DNA of 64,000 nucleotides from Chryseobacterium sp. LJ668 (GTDB taxonomy: Bacteria; Bacteroidota; Bacteroidia; Flavobacteriales; Weeksellaceae), in contig NZ_CP080443.1 of assembly GCF_019613955.1 (NCBI RefSeq), forward strand, positions 3,023,001 to 3,087,000, in the 5' to 3' direction. The notes below the pieces were generated by a model. The model saw only the letters and a program-made list of their open reading frames with translations. It ran no database searches and was not told where the DNA came from. The position numbers were made by a program, and so were the translations under genes. This document shows, piece after piece, positions 15,894-22,887 of this stretch. Positions within the stretch are counted from its first letter, which is position 1, and each line of letters starts with the position of its first letter.

Positions 15894-16610
15894 ATGAAAA
15901 TTCCAGTCATACACGGATATATTGAACGTCGTATTTTAATTAATTTTACGGCTGATCCGGTAGATATAGAAAAAATACTTCCCTACCCTTTTCGTCCAAA
16001 AATTTTTAAAAACAAAGCAATTGTAGGCATTTGTCTGATCAGGCTTAAAGATATTAAACCGAAAGGACTTCCCGATTTTTTAGGAATAAATTCTGAAAAC
16101 GGAGCGCATAGAATCGCTGTTGAATGGGATGAAAATGGTAAAATTAAATCAGGAGTGTATATTCTTAGACGAGACACTTCTTTACCATTAAATACTTGGG
16201 TGGGCGGCAGAATATTCCCCGGTAAGCATTATCTGGCAAAATTTAATATTAATGAGCAGGAAGGAAATTATCATATTGATTTTAAAAGTTCGGATGATAC
16301 AGAAATTTCAATTGATGCTTACGAAACAGACATTTTTAACAATAAATCTATCTTCGAAACAATAGAAAATGCTTCCTGTTTTTTTGAAAAAGGTGATTTG
16401 GGTTATTCGCCAAATAAAGATAAATTCGATGGACTAAGGCTTAATGCTTATCAATGGAAAGTGAAACCTCTTAATGTTTTAGATGTAAAATCAAGCTTTT
16501 TTGAAGATGAAAAAATATTTCCTAAAGGCTCTGTACAATTTGATAATGCATTATTAATGAAAAATATAGAACATGAGTGGCTGAGCGAGCCAACCATTGG
16601 TGATAATTAA
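15894..16610 (+). CDS. DUF2071 / acetoacetate-decarboxylase-like protein
   Basis: A 238-residue protein resembling DUF2071 (YqjF-like), a relative of the acetoacetate decarboxylase fold. Visible features are the domain opening in which the protein replaces a small ligand pocket (PYPFRPKIFKN near 30-40), AIVGICLIRLKDIKPKGLP near 43-61, and GVYILRRDTSL near 93-103. No catalytic lysine equivalent can be confirmed by eye. The function of the family is unsettled. It follows AraC 2 by 84 bp in the same direction and may belong to that module. I see no signal peptide, so it should be cytoplasmic. Confidence 0.75.
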   Translation: MKIPVIHGYIERRILINFTADPVDIEKILPYPFRPKIFKNKAIVGICLIRLKDIKPKGLPDFLGINSENGAHRIAVEWDENGKIKSGVYILRRDTSLPLNTWVGGRIFPGKHYLAKFNINEQEGNYHIDFKSSDDTEISIDAYETDIFNNKSIFETIENASCFFEKGDLGYSPNKDKFDGLRLNAYQWKVKPLNVLDVKSSFFEDEKIFPKGSVQFDNALLMKNIEHEWLSEPTIGDN

Positions 16611-16797
16611 AAATATAAAATATTGAGTCAAGTTCTGTATTAGTGAATGTTAGTTCTATTAAGTTTCCAATTTCGTATAATTTCTTTGAATAAATCTTCG
16701 AGCCACATATTCTAAAATAAATTTTCTTTCAGACCCTTTTGGTGTAGAAATAGATAGGTTATTAGCATCAATACCATTCAATCAAAATCATCACTAT

Positions 16798-17811
16798 ATG
16801 AAATCAGAAAATAGTCTAGAAAAAAGAAGCCTGCGAGGTAAAACCGTTGTGGTAACCGGAGGTAGCAGCGGAGTGGGAAGAGCAACCGTCGAAGCATTTG
16901 CTCTGGAAGGATGCAACATCGTCATTGCTGCCCGCGGACAGGAAGCTTTGGATGAAACATTACACCTCTGCAATGAGTTAGAAGTAAAGGCAATTGCCGT
17001 TTCTACAGATGTTTCAATTGCAGAAGATGTTGATAATCTTGTTAAAAAAGCCATTCTTGAATTTGGAAGAATTGATATCTGGGTCAACAATGCAGGAGTA
17101 ATGGCGAGCGGAAAATTTGAAGAGATTCCGATGTCTCTGCATGAACAGGTAATCAAAACCAATCTTTTCGGATACATGCACGGCGCATACAGTGTTTTAC
17201 CTATTTTTAAAGAACAAAATGAAGGGATTCTCATTAATAATGTATCGATTGGAGGATTTATGCCGGCGCCTTACAGCGCGGTCTACTCTTCTACAAAATT
17301 TGGTATCCGAGGAATGATGGAATGCCTGCAGGGAGAAATTTCAGACTTTGCAGACATTCACATTGCAAATCTGTATCCGCAGATTCAGCGCTCTACAGGA
17401 AATTCACATTCGGCAAAATATTCGGGACTAGATTTTAAAATTCCGCCATTTGCATCTGATCCCCGTGATACCGCCGCCAAAATAGTGCAGCTCGCTAAGA
17501 ATCCTCAAAAAGATCTTTTCCCAGATTTTACATCAAGAGCTTTAGTCAATATCTACGGAATGTTTCCCAAAATGATCATCAACGCCGCTTCTGCAGGTAT
17601 GCGTCTGATGATGAGATTAAAAAACGCACCATCGACTCCAGGTAATGTATTAAATACATCCTCAGAGCCTCATCAGATTTATGGCGAAACCATTCTTCCA
17701 ATTCCGAGTAAAAAAACAAAAATGGCACTGGTCGCCGGTCTTGGATTAGGCTTGGCATACATGATTTTTAAATCGAGATCATCTGATCATGATAACTCTT
17801 CAGAAGATTAA
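16798..17811 (+). CDS. SDR family oxidoreductase with C-terminal hydrophobic segment
   Basis: A 337-residue SDR. TGGSSGVG near 20-27, NNAG near 98-101, the catalytic Ser region INNVSIGGF near 144 and YSSTK near 161-165 are all present, so it should be active. Beyond the usual SDR length it has about 80 extra residues, ending in a hydrophobic stretch (MALVAGLGLGLAYMIF) and an acidic tail, which suggests membrane tethering. Such proteins occur widely in Bacteroidota and Proteobacteria without known substrate. It stands alone: 187 bp of non-coding sequence precede it and a strong terminator follows. Confidence 0.87.
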   Translation: MKSENSLEKRSLRGKTVVVTGGSSGVGRATVEAFALEGCNIVIAARGQEALDETLHLCNELEVKAIAVSTDVSIAEDVDNLVKKAILEFGRIDIWVNNAGVMASGKFEEIPMSLHEQVIKTNLFGYMHGAYSVLPIFKEQNEGILINNVSIGGFMPAPYSAVYSSTKFGIRGMMECLQGEISDFADIHIANLYPQIQRSTGNSHSAKYSGLDFKIPPFASDPRDTAAKIVQLAKNPQKDLFPDFTSRALVNIYGMFPKMIINAASAGMRLMMRLKNAPSTPGNVLNTSSEPHQIYGETILPIPSKKTKMALVAGLGLGLAYMIFKSRSSDHDNSSED

Positions 17812-17828
17812 TAAAATTTAATTGTATG

Positions 17829-17865
17829 GAAAAACCCCGGTTAAAAAGCTGGGGTTTCTTTTGTT
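17829..17865 (+). terminator. Terminator after the membrane-tethered SDR
   Basis: AAACCCC pairs with GGGGTTT around GGTTAAAAAGCT, followed by CTTTTGTTTTTT. Confidence 0.85.
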
Positions 17866-17890
17866 TTTTAGATTATTTTAATTTTTATAC

Positions 17891-17898
17891 TAAATTTG
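17891..17898 (+). promoter_or_regulatory. Promoter -7 element TAAATTTG of the Nudix regulator
   Basis: TAAATTTG is an exact TAnnTTTG match 23 bp before the ATG at 17922. No convincing -33 box is seen. Confidence 0.5.
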
Positions 17899-17921
17899 CA
17901 AATTAGGTTTTCACATCATAT

Positions 17922-18671
17922 ATGGATTCACAACAGCAATTTTTACAAAAATCTGAGGAGGCTAAAGACATTTTTCTTCCGCATCTTTCTACCGACACTG
18001 TCGTTTTTGGTTTCGATAAAAGTGAATTAAAGGTTCTTCTTGTTCAGATGACATACCGTAAACAATGGCTTCTTCCCGGCGGTTATGTGATAAAAGATGA
18101 AGATATTGATGAAGCTGCAAAACGGGTTCTAAAGGAACGTGTCGGTATATCCGATGTGTATCTGGAGGAATTTGCAGTATTCGGTAAAAATAAAAGAAGT
18201 GAATTTTACTTTGAAGATTTTGATGATACTCTTTGGCACAAACAGCGATTTGTATCAATAGGATATTATGCTTTATACAATCCGGATAATGCCAATCTTG
18301 TGGTAGACGCATTCAGTGATAAATGTGAATGGATTTATCTGAGCCAGCTCCCTGAGATCGATTTGGCGATGGATCATTGTGAGATCATCGAAAAAGCACT
18401 ATTAACCTTAAGAGAAAGAATTTCTTACAAACCTATTGGTTATAATCTCTTACCCGAGAAATTTACGCTTTCAGAACTGCAAAAGCTATATGAAACAATC
18501 CTGGGAAAAGAACTAAACAGAGGAAATTTCTACAGAAAAATCAAAAACATTGGTATTTTAAAAAAATTAGACGAGCGCCGCCGCGGTGGAGCCCACAAAT
18601 CTCCGGACCTTTACACGTTTGATGAAGAAAATTATAAAAAAGCACTGGCAAATGGCTTAAATAACTGGTAA
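17922..18671 (+). CDS. Nudix-type transcriptional regulator (NrtR/AraR-like)
   Basis: A 249-residue protein with an N-terminal Nudix domain (about 20-160) and a C-terminal winged helix (about 170-240; LSELQKLYETILG, NRGNFYRKIKNIGIL), the layout of NrtR-type regulators. The Nudix box at 53-76 is degraded: it keeps GG and the spacing but has KRVLKERVG in place of the catalytic REXXEEXG, so it should bind a nucleotide-like or sugar-nucleotide ligand without hydrolysing it. Bacteroidota use such proteins to control sugar catabolism (AraR in Bacteroides) or NAD synthesis, but no such operon is adjacent here. It has its own promoter and is convergent with the CAT-like pseudogene. Confidence 0.87.
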   Translation: MDSQQQFLQKSEEAKDIFLPHLSTDTVVFGFDKSELKVLLVQMTYRKQWLLPGGYVIKDEDIDEAAKRVLKERVGISDVYLEEFAVFGKNKRSEFYFEDFDDTLWHKQRFVSIGYYALYNPDNANLVVDAFSDKCEWIYLSQLPEIDLAMDHCEIIEKALLTLRERISYKPIGYNLLPEKFTLSELQKLYETILGKELNRGNFYRKIKNIGILKKLDERRRGGAHKSPDLYTFDEENYKKALANGLNNW

Positions 18672-18672
18672 A

Positions 18673-19298
18673 CTACTCATTGAGCAGACCTTGACACCCT
18701 TCTAAATATCTGGCAATATGAATTCCATCTGCTAAACATGATGTGCTTCCACAGAAACCGGTAAAAATTTTTTACCGTCTTTTATACTGAATTTTCCAAA
18801 CGTGATTTTCGGGACAGATTCTGTTTTATCAAGAGAAGTTGGATGTAGAAGCGCAGAAAAAGAATTCCATGGAATCGTGGAATGTCTGATCAGGTCTTTC
18901 CCAAGCTCACCATTATTCATTCTGATTCCAGTAGAATGTTGAACCTCGCCGATTTCTTTCTGCAGTTCTTTATTGAATGTTTCAAAGTCTTCCGAAAAAT
19001 GTATAAAGGCAAAACCAAAAGTCTCATCGATTCTTCCAATAGTTGTTCCGGCATGAATGGTATCATACGAAACGATTTGATTATTTAAAATCCGAAGCTT
19101 TAGCTCTGCAACAGCATTGACTGCACACATAGATTTATGAAGATAAGTGGCAAAAAAAGAATGGTTGTCGGCTTTAGAAGAATCATAAGCTTTTGTACAG
19201 TCTACTTCGGTTGTGAAACCAAAATACGGATTCGCCATTTTAGAGAAAAATTCAAAATGCTCTTTTCTTTTCCAGCTCTTTAAATCTATAATCTTCAT
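18673..19298 (-). pseudogene. Chloramphenicol acetyltransferase-family gene with a 1-base frameshift
   Basis: The open frame (18732-19298, 188 residues) is a trimeric CAT-type acetyltransferase: KRKEHFEFFSKM near 11, VDCTKAY near 33, HSFFATYLHKS near 46, and it stops right after EAHHV, inside the catalytic HHxxxDG motif. Reading on in the -1-shifted frame after the Ts at 18734-18736 gives LADGIHIARYLEGCQGLLNE and then a stop at 18673, so HHVLADG is restored by one added T. The repaired protein would be 208 residues, the family length. As written it lacks the Asp-Gly and C-terminal helix, so it is probably inactive unless this is a sequencing error or slippage. It is convergent with the Nudix regulator and 38 bp from HxlR in the same direction. 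Confidence 0.8.
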
Positions 19299-19336
19299 TT
19301 ATTGATGCTTTAATGGTTTTTGGTTAGTGCATATAA

Positions 19337-19684
19337 TTATAATGTCACATCCAATTTTTTTTCATTGAAATCAAATTCCTTTTCCCATTCTTCAAGCAAA
19401 TTTAAAATAGGCAGTAACGCCAATCCTTTTTCGGTAAGGTGGTACTCTACTCTTGGCGGCAACTCTTTAAACTCATGCCGGGTCAGCAGATTGTCTTCTT
19501 CCATCTCTCTAAGCTGATCTGTAAGCACTTTTCGCGAAATAACCGAAATGCGTGCAGCGATTTCACCAAATCTTAATGTACGGTCTTTTATAACCAATAT
19601 AATAATAGGTTTCCACTTACTACCCAAAGCTGACATTGCTTTCCCAAGAGCACAGCTGCATTGCTTTATTTTTTCTTGTCTCAT
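19337..19684 (-). CDS. HxlR family regulator
   Basis: A 115-residue HxlR-type winged-helix regulator: KWKPIIILVIKDRTLRFGEI near 23-42, recognition helix SRKVLTDQLREME near 50-62, and the wing RVEYHLTEKG near 79-88. Cysteines C9 and C11 at the N-terminus resemble the redox/quinone-sensing Cys of YodB and HypR, suggesting electrophile or disulfide stress sensing (inferred). It is divergent from the Old Yellow Enzyme gene at 19826, a common pairing in which the HxlR protein controls the flavoprotein. The intergenic region carries repeated TTATTAGTTAC motifs that could be its sites. Confidence 0.9.
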   Translation of the reverse strand: MRQEKIKQCSCALGKAMSALGSKWKPIIILVIKDRTLRFGEIAARISVISRKVLTDQLREMEEDNLLTRHEFKELPPRVEYHLTEKGLALLPILNLLEEWEKEFDFNEKKLDVTL

Positions 19685-19701
19685 TGCTGGTACGTTAAGG
19701 G

Positions 19702-19712
19702 TTATTAGTTAC
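19702..19712. promoter_or_regulatory. Candidate HxlR site 1 (TTATTAGTTAC)
   Basis: The 11-mer TTATTAGTTAC here is repeated exactly at 19769. The embedded GTTACC also recurs at 19719-19724, 11 bp downstream, one helical turn away. It lies 18 bp before the HxlR start. Confidence 0.45.
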
Positions 19713-19768
19713 CGCTAAGTTACCAGTTTTTTTATCATATAAAAAATTAATAGAACAAAAATGAACTA

Positions 19769-19789
19769 TTATTAGTTACTTTGTGTAAC
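19769..19789. promoter_or_regulatory. Candidate HxlR site 2 with inverted repeat
   Basis: A second exact TTATTAGTTAC (19769-19779) continues into GTTAC-TTTGT-GTAAC (19775-19789), a perfect inverted repeat that contains a TTACTTTG -7-like element for the flavoprotein gene at 19826. Confidence 0.5.
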
Positions 19790-19825
19790 AATTAAAGATT
19801 TATCAATTTAAATTTATTATAAAAA

Positions 19826-20887
19826 ATGAATATAGACACCTTATTTACCCCATTTAGCTATAAAAATCTGCATCTTAATAACAGATTGGTAATGGCACCT
19901 ATGACAAGAGCGCAATCTGACAATGGAGTTCCTACAAATGAAATTGCCGATTACTACTCAAGAAGAGCAGCTTCAGATGTAGGCTTGATTTTATCTGAAG
20001 GAACAGTAATCAATCGTCCGGCATCAAAGAATATACAAAATATACCTGATTTTTATGGAACCGAAGCATTGCGAGGCTGGAAAAACGTCATTGATGCCGT
20101 TCATAAATATGGAGGAAAAATGGGACCTCAGATTTGGCATGTTGGTGATACAAGAAGTTCTGAAACCTATCCTGAGATTCCAATGGAAAAGGCTTCCACA
20201 ATGACCTTGGAAGATATTCGAGATACCATTGCACAATTTGCTGCATCTGCAAAATCTGCCAAAGATCTCGGGTTCGATTGCCTTGAAATTCATGGAGCTC
20301 ACGGTTATCTTATCGATCAGTTTTTCTGGGAAATGACCAATACGAGAACAGACGAATATGGTGGGAAAACACTGAAAGAAAGAAGCCGTTTTGCAGTTGA
20401 TGTAATTAAAGCAATGAGAGCAGCAGTCGGAGAAGATTTCACAATTATCATCCGTCTTTCTCAATGGAAGCAACAAGATTACCAAAGCAGATTGGCAACA
20501 ACATCCTCAGAAATGGAAGACTGGCTTTTACCTATGAAAGAAGCGGGTGTTGATATTTTCCATTGCTCGCAACGTCGCTTTTGGGAACCAGAATTTGAAG
20601 GTTCTGATTTAAACTTTGCAGGCTGGGCAAAAAAAATTACCGGTCAGCCAACAATTACTGTGGGTTCTGTGGGTTTAAAAAGTGATTTCATGAGTGCATT
20701 TGCGGGTGAAGGAAGTGAGAAAACAGATCTTTCTGAATTGATGCGCAGATTTGAACGTGAGGATTTTGATCTGGTTGCAGTAGGACGTGCATTACTGACA
20801 GATCATCAGTGGGTACAAAAAATAAAAGAAGGAAGAACAGAAGAAATTTCAGATTTTTCAGCTGAAAGTCTTGGCGTTTTATATTAA
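19826..20887 (+). CDS. NADH:flavin oxidoreductase, Old Yellow Enzyme family
   Basis: A 353-residue FMN-dependent ene-reductase of the OYE/NemA group. It begins LFTPFSYKNLHLNNRLVMAPMTR, has the active-site HGAHGYLIDQF near 155-165 followed by TNTRTDEYGG, and C-terminal FMN-phosphate segments TVGSVG near 280 and LVAVGRALL near 313. It reduces activated C=C bonds, nitro compounds or quinones with NAD(P)H, usually as a detoxification step. Divergence from the HxlR gene, with shared candidate operators, points to electrophile-induced expression. Length and motifs look intact. A perfect terminator follows. Confidence 0.94.
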   Translation: MNIDTLFTPFSYKNLHLNNRLVMAPMTRAQSDNGVPTNEIADYYSRRAASDVGLILSEGTVINRPASKNIQNIPDFYGTEALRGWKNVIDAVHKYGGKMGPQIWHVGDTRSSETYPEIPMEKASTMTLEDIRDTIAQFAASAKSAKDLGFDCLEIHGAHGYLIDQFFWEMTNTRTDEYGGKTLKERSRFAVDVIKAMRAAVGEDFTIIIRLSQWKQQDYQSRLATTSSEMEDWLLPMKEAGVDIFHCSQRRFWEPEFEGSDLNFAGWAKKITGQPTITVGSVGLKSDFMSAFAGEGSEKTDLSELMRRFEREDFDLVAVGRALLTDHQWVQKIKEGRTEEISDFSAESLGVLY

Positions 20888-20906
20888 ATTTTTAGACAGT
20901 TAGTAG

Positions 20907-20934
20907 AAAGCAGTTTCGTTTGAAACTGCTTTTT
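20907..20934 (+). terminator. Terminator of the flavoprotein gene
   Basis: AAAGCAGTTTC (20907-20917) pairs perfectly with GAAACTGCTTT (20922-20932) over a GTTT loop, ending in Ts. Confidence 0.9.
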
Positions 20935-21003
20935 AATTTCAGATAATAAAATTTGTTTCAGAACAGTTGTTTTTTAATTTTGATAAAAATTGTTACTTTG
21001 CAA

Positions 21004-21021
21004 ACAGACCAGTTGGTATCT
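21004..21021 (+). promoter_or_regulatory. TetR operator 1 (autoregulatory)
   Basis: ACAGACCAGTTGGTATCT has the core palindrome ACCAGTTGGT and lies between a TTACTTTG -7-like element (20993-21000) and the tetR start at 21023, where a repressor would block initiation. It resembles the site at 21628. Confidence 0.6.
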
Positions 21022-21022
21022 T

Positions 21023-21610
21023 ATGAAAAAGTCTCAGGAAACCCGTTTAAACATTCTCAGGAAAGCATTTGATCTGATCTATAAAAACGGATATCAGAAA
21101 ACAAGTGTTGACGAAATTATTGCCACAACTCAGGTTACAAAAGGTGCCTTTTATTATCATTTTAAAACTAAAGATGAAATGGGCCTTGCGATACTTGAAG
21201 AACTCCTGAAGCCTACATTTACGTCAGCTTTTATTGAACCTTTGCAAAATACAGAAAATGCGCTTGAATCTATTTATGATCTGATGAATCATATTCTGAT
21301 GGAAGATTCTTTGCTTACCATAGAAAATGGCTGTCCGGCCTCCAATTTTGCTCAAGAAATGGCTCCATGGAATATTGATTTTACAAAAGCTCTGAATAAG
21401 CTCTCAAAACAATGGGAAAATGCAATGACAAATGCCATTGAAAAAAGTATGAAACAAGGGCTTATCAAAAATGATATCAATGCCAGAGAAGTTGCAATTT
21501 TTGTGATGTCTGGTTATTGGGGAATCAGAAATTTAGGAAAATTAACAAATAATAAATCGGTTTATCTTATTTATTTACAAGGGCTTAAAACCTATTTTCA
21601 AAGGCTTTAA
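21023..21610 (+). CDS. TetR/AcrR family regulator
   Basis: A 195-residue TetR-type repressor: HTH in residues 5-50 (RLNILRKAFDLIYKNGYQKTSVDEII, then TKGAFYYHFKTKDEM) and a ligand domain whose ENGCPASNFAQEM stretch near 103-115 is typical of the subgroup with a TetR_C C-terminal domain that responds to small electrophiles or lipophiles. The start is the ATG at 21023; the longer in-frame TTG at 20990 would put the operator inside the coding sequence. It leads an operon-like row with three small genes; a second matching operator lies before the first of them. Confidence 0.92.
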   Translation: MKKSQETRLNILRKAFDLIYKNGYQKTSVDEIIATTQVTKGAFYYHFKTKDEMGLAILEELLKPTFTSAFIEPLQNTENALESIYDLMNHILMEDSLLTIENGCPASNFAQEMAPWNIDFTKALNKLSKQWENAMTNAIEKSMKQGLIKNDINAREVAIFVMSGYWGIRNLGKLTNNKSVYLIYLQGLKTYFQRL

Positions 21611-21623
21611 AAATTTTTATATT

Positions 21624-21650
21624 AAAAACATACCAATTAGTATGTTTTTG
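21624..21650 (+). terminator. Hairpin after tetR, overlapping an operator
   Basis: AAAAACATAC pairs with GTATGTTTTT over CAATTA. It can act as a terminator of tetR, but the same bases are the second operator (21628-21645). Confidence 0.5.
21628..21645 (+). promoter_or_regulatory. TetR operator 2
   Basis: ACATACCAATTAGTATGT is an 18-bp near-perfect palindrome matching operator 1 (ACAnACCA-TTnGTAT core). It lies 8 bp upstream of the TATCTTTG -7 element of the next gene, where it would cover the -33 region. Confidence 0.6.
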
Positions 21651-21653
21651 TTT

Positions 21654-21661
21654 TATCTTTG
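21654..21661 (+). promoter_or_regulatory. Promoter -7 element TATCTTTG of the membrane-protein operon
   Basis: TATCTTTG is an exact TAnnTTTG match, 16 bp before the ATG at 21678 and just downstream of TetR operator 2. Confidence 0.55.
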
Positions 21662-21677
21662 GTATAAAATTACAACG

Positions 21678-22136
21678 ATGTACCAAACGTTTACATTTCT
21701 GCATTCTACATTTCGATGGCTCGTTCTCATCAGTATAATCTACTCCATTATTCTCTCTTTACGTGGGTATTTTTCAGAGAAATTATTTACCAAATCTGAT
21801 AATTTACTAAGACATTCTACAGCTACAATTTCACATATCCAGCTGATTTTAGGTATAACCTTATATTCTCAGAGTCCCATTGTCAGTTATTTCTGGAAAA
21901 ATTTTGATGAGGCAAAACAAAGTACTGATTTATTGTTTTTCGGATTAATTCACATTTTTCTAATGCTCATGTCAATAGTTTTAATAACAATGGGTTCGGC
22001 AATTACAAAAAGAAAATCTAATGACAAAGACAAATTCAAAACAATGTTGATCTGGTATTCACTTGCCCTACTCATCATTTTTATTGCCATTCCGTGGCCA
22101 TTTTCACCCTTTGCTAACAGACCTTATTTCAGATAA
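21678..22136 (+). CDS. Four-helix integral membrane protein, conserved in Bacteroidota
   Basis: A 152-residue protein with four transmembrane segments (about 10-28, 50-68, 85-108 and 120-138). Conserved-looking features are HSTFRW near 9, RHSTATISHIQLILG near 46-60, a histidine in the third helix (GLIHIF) and the end WPFSPFANRPYFR. Repeated membrane histidines resemble small cytochrome-b561-like or electron-carrier proteins, but no heme binding can be claimed. I know it only as an uncharacterised family. The start is the ATG at 21678; the ORF extends 12 codons upstream through the promoter and operator. It is the first gene under TetR operator 2. Confidence 0.78.
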   Translation: MYQTFTFLHSTFRWLVLISIIYSIILSLRGYFSEKLFTKSDNLLRHSTATISHIQLILGITLYSQSPIVSYFWKNFDEAKQSTDLLFFGLIHIFLMLMSIVLITMGSAITKRKSNDKDKFKTMLIWYSLALLIIFIAIPWPFSPFANRPYFR

Positions 22137-22138
22137 TT

Positions 22139-22441
22139 ATGATCAATTTATTTAAAACAAAAATCGGGCGTTTAAGAATTATTGCTATTTTGGAAGGCAT
22201 TACATTGCTTACTTTAATTTTTATTGCAGTACCGCTCAAACATTTTATGGGAAATCCCTCAGTGGTAAAAATATTAGGTCCTGTACATGGAGCTTTATTT
22301 CTGCTTTTTCTTTTTAATACTTTGAGTGTGGGTATTGAGCAGAAATGGAAATTCAAAAAAACAACGTGGAAAGTTTTGCTCGCCTGTATTATCCCGTTTG
22401 GGACATTTTATATTGACAGAAAAATACTAAGCAAACTATGA
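22139..22441 (+). CDS. DUF3817 family membrane protein
   Basis: A 100-residue membrane protein with three hydrophobic helices (about 13-33, 42-62 and 76-94). It shows the DUF3817 (YdzA-like) pattern: RIIAILEGITLL at the start, then PVHGALFLLFLFN, and a short basic C-terminus. Members are often found near redox or membrane-stress genes, and no function is established. It starts 2 bp after the upstream gene and overlaps the rhodanese by 4 bp (ATGA), so it is translated as part of the same operon. Confidence 0.85.
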   Translation: MINLFKTKIGRLRIIAILEGITLLTLIFIAVPLKHFMGNPSVVKILGPVHGALFLLFLFNTLSVGIEQKWKFKKTTWKVLLACIIPFGTFYIDRKILSKL

Positions 22442-22827
22442 AAAGTATTATTATGTTTTGTGGAATCATGCTCACTGTTTACATAGCTTACAGGATTTAC
22501 AAATATCAGACATTAGACAACGGTTTGGATCAGTTAGTAAGAGATGGAGCGGTAATTTTAGATGTAAGAACAGAAAAAGAATTTAAAATGGGACATATTT
22601 CTGAGTCAAAGAATTTTTCTTTAGGAACAATTAGAGAAAGATATACAGAACTTGATCCTGGAAAAACCTATATTACTGTTTGCTCTCACGGCTTAAGAAG
22701 TGTGAAAGTTGAAACTATTTTAAAGGAAAAAGGCTTTAAAAAAGTGTATAATGGCGGAGCATGGAGCGACTTGAAAAAAAAACTTGATTTAAAATCATCA
22801 GAAAACCAAATAAACACTAATAATTAA
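22438..22827 (+). CDS. Membrane-anchored rhodanese-like protein
   Basis: A 129-residue protein: an N-terminal transmembrane anchor (about 3-22) and a single rhodanese domain with ILDVRTEKEF near 40-49, GHI near 52 and the active-site loop VCSHGLRS with C82. The Cys loop is intact, so sulfurtransferase or persulfide-carrier activity is likely; the domain side of the membrane cannot be told. It is the last gene of the TetR-controlled set, and its start overlaps the DUF3817 stop. Nothing here identifies a partner enzyme. Confidence 0.88.
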   Translation: MKSIIMFCGIMLTVYIAYRIYKYQTLDNGLDQLVRDGAVILDVRTEKEFKMGHISESKNFSLGTIRERYTELDPGKTYITVCSHGLRSVKVETILKEKGFKKVYNGGAWSDLKKKLDLKSSENQINTNN

Positions 22828-22887
22828 TCTTCAGTCATTTTTATAAATTGGTTAGATTTTTGAATTAGAAAATCAAACCAATTTCTT

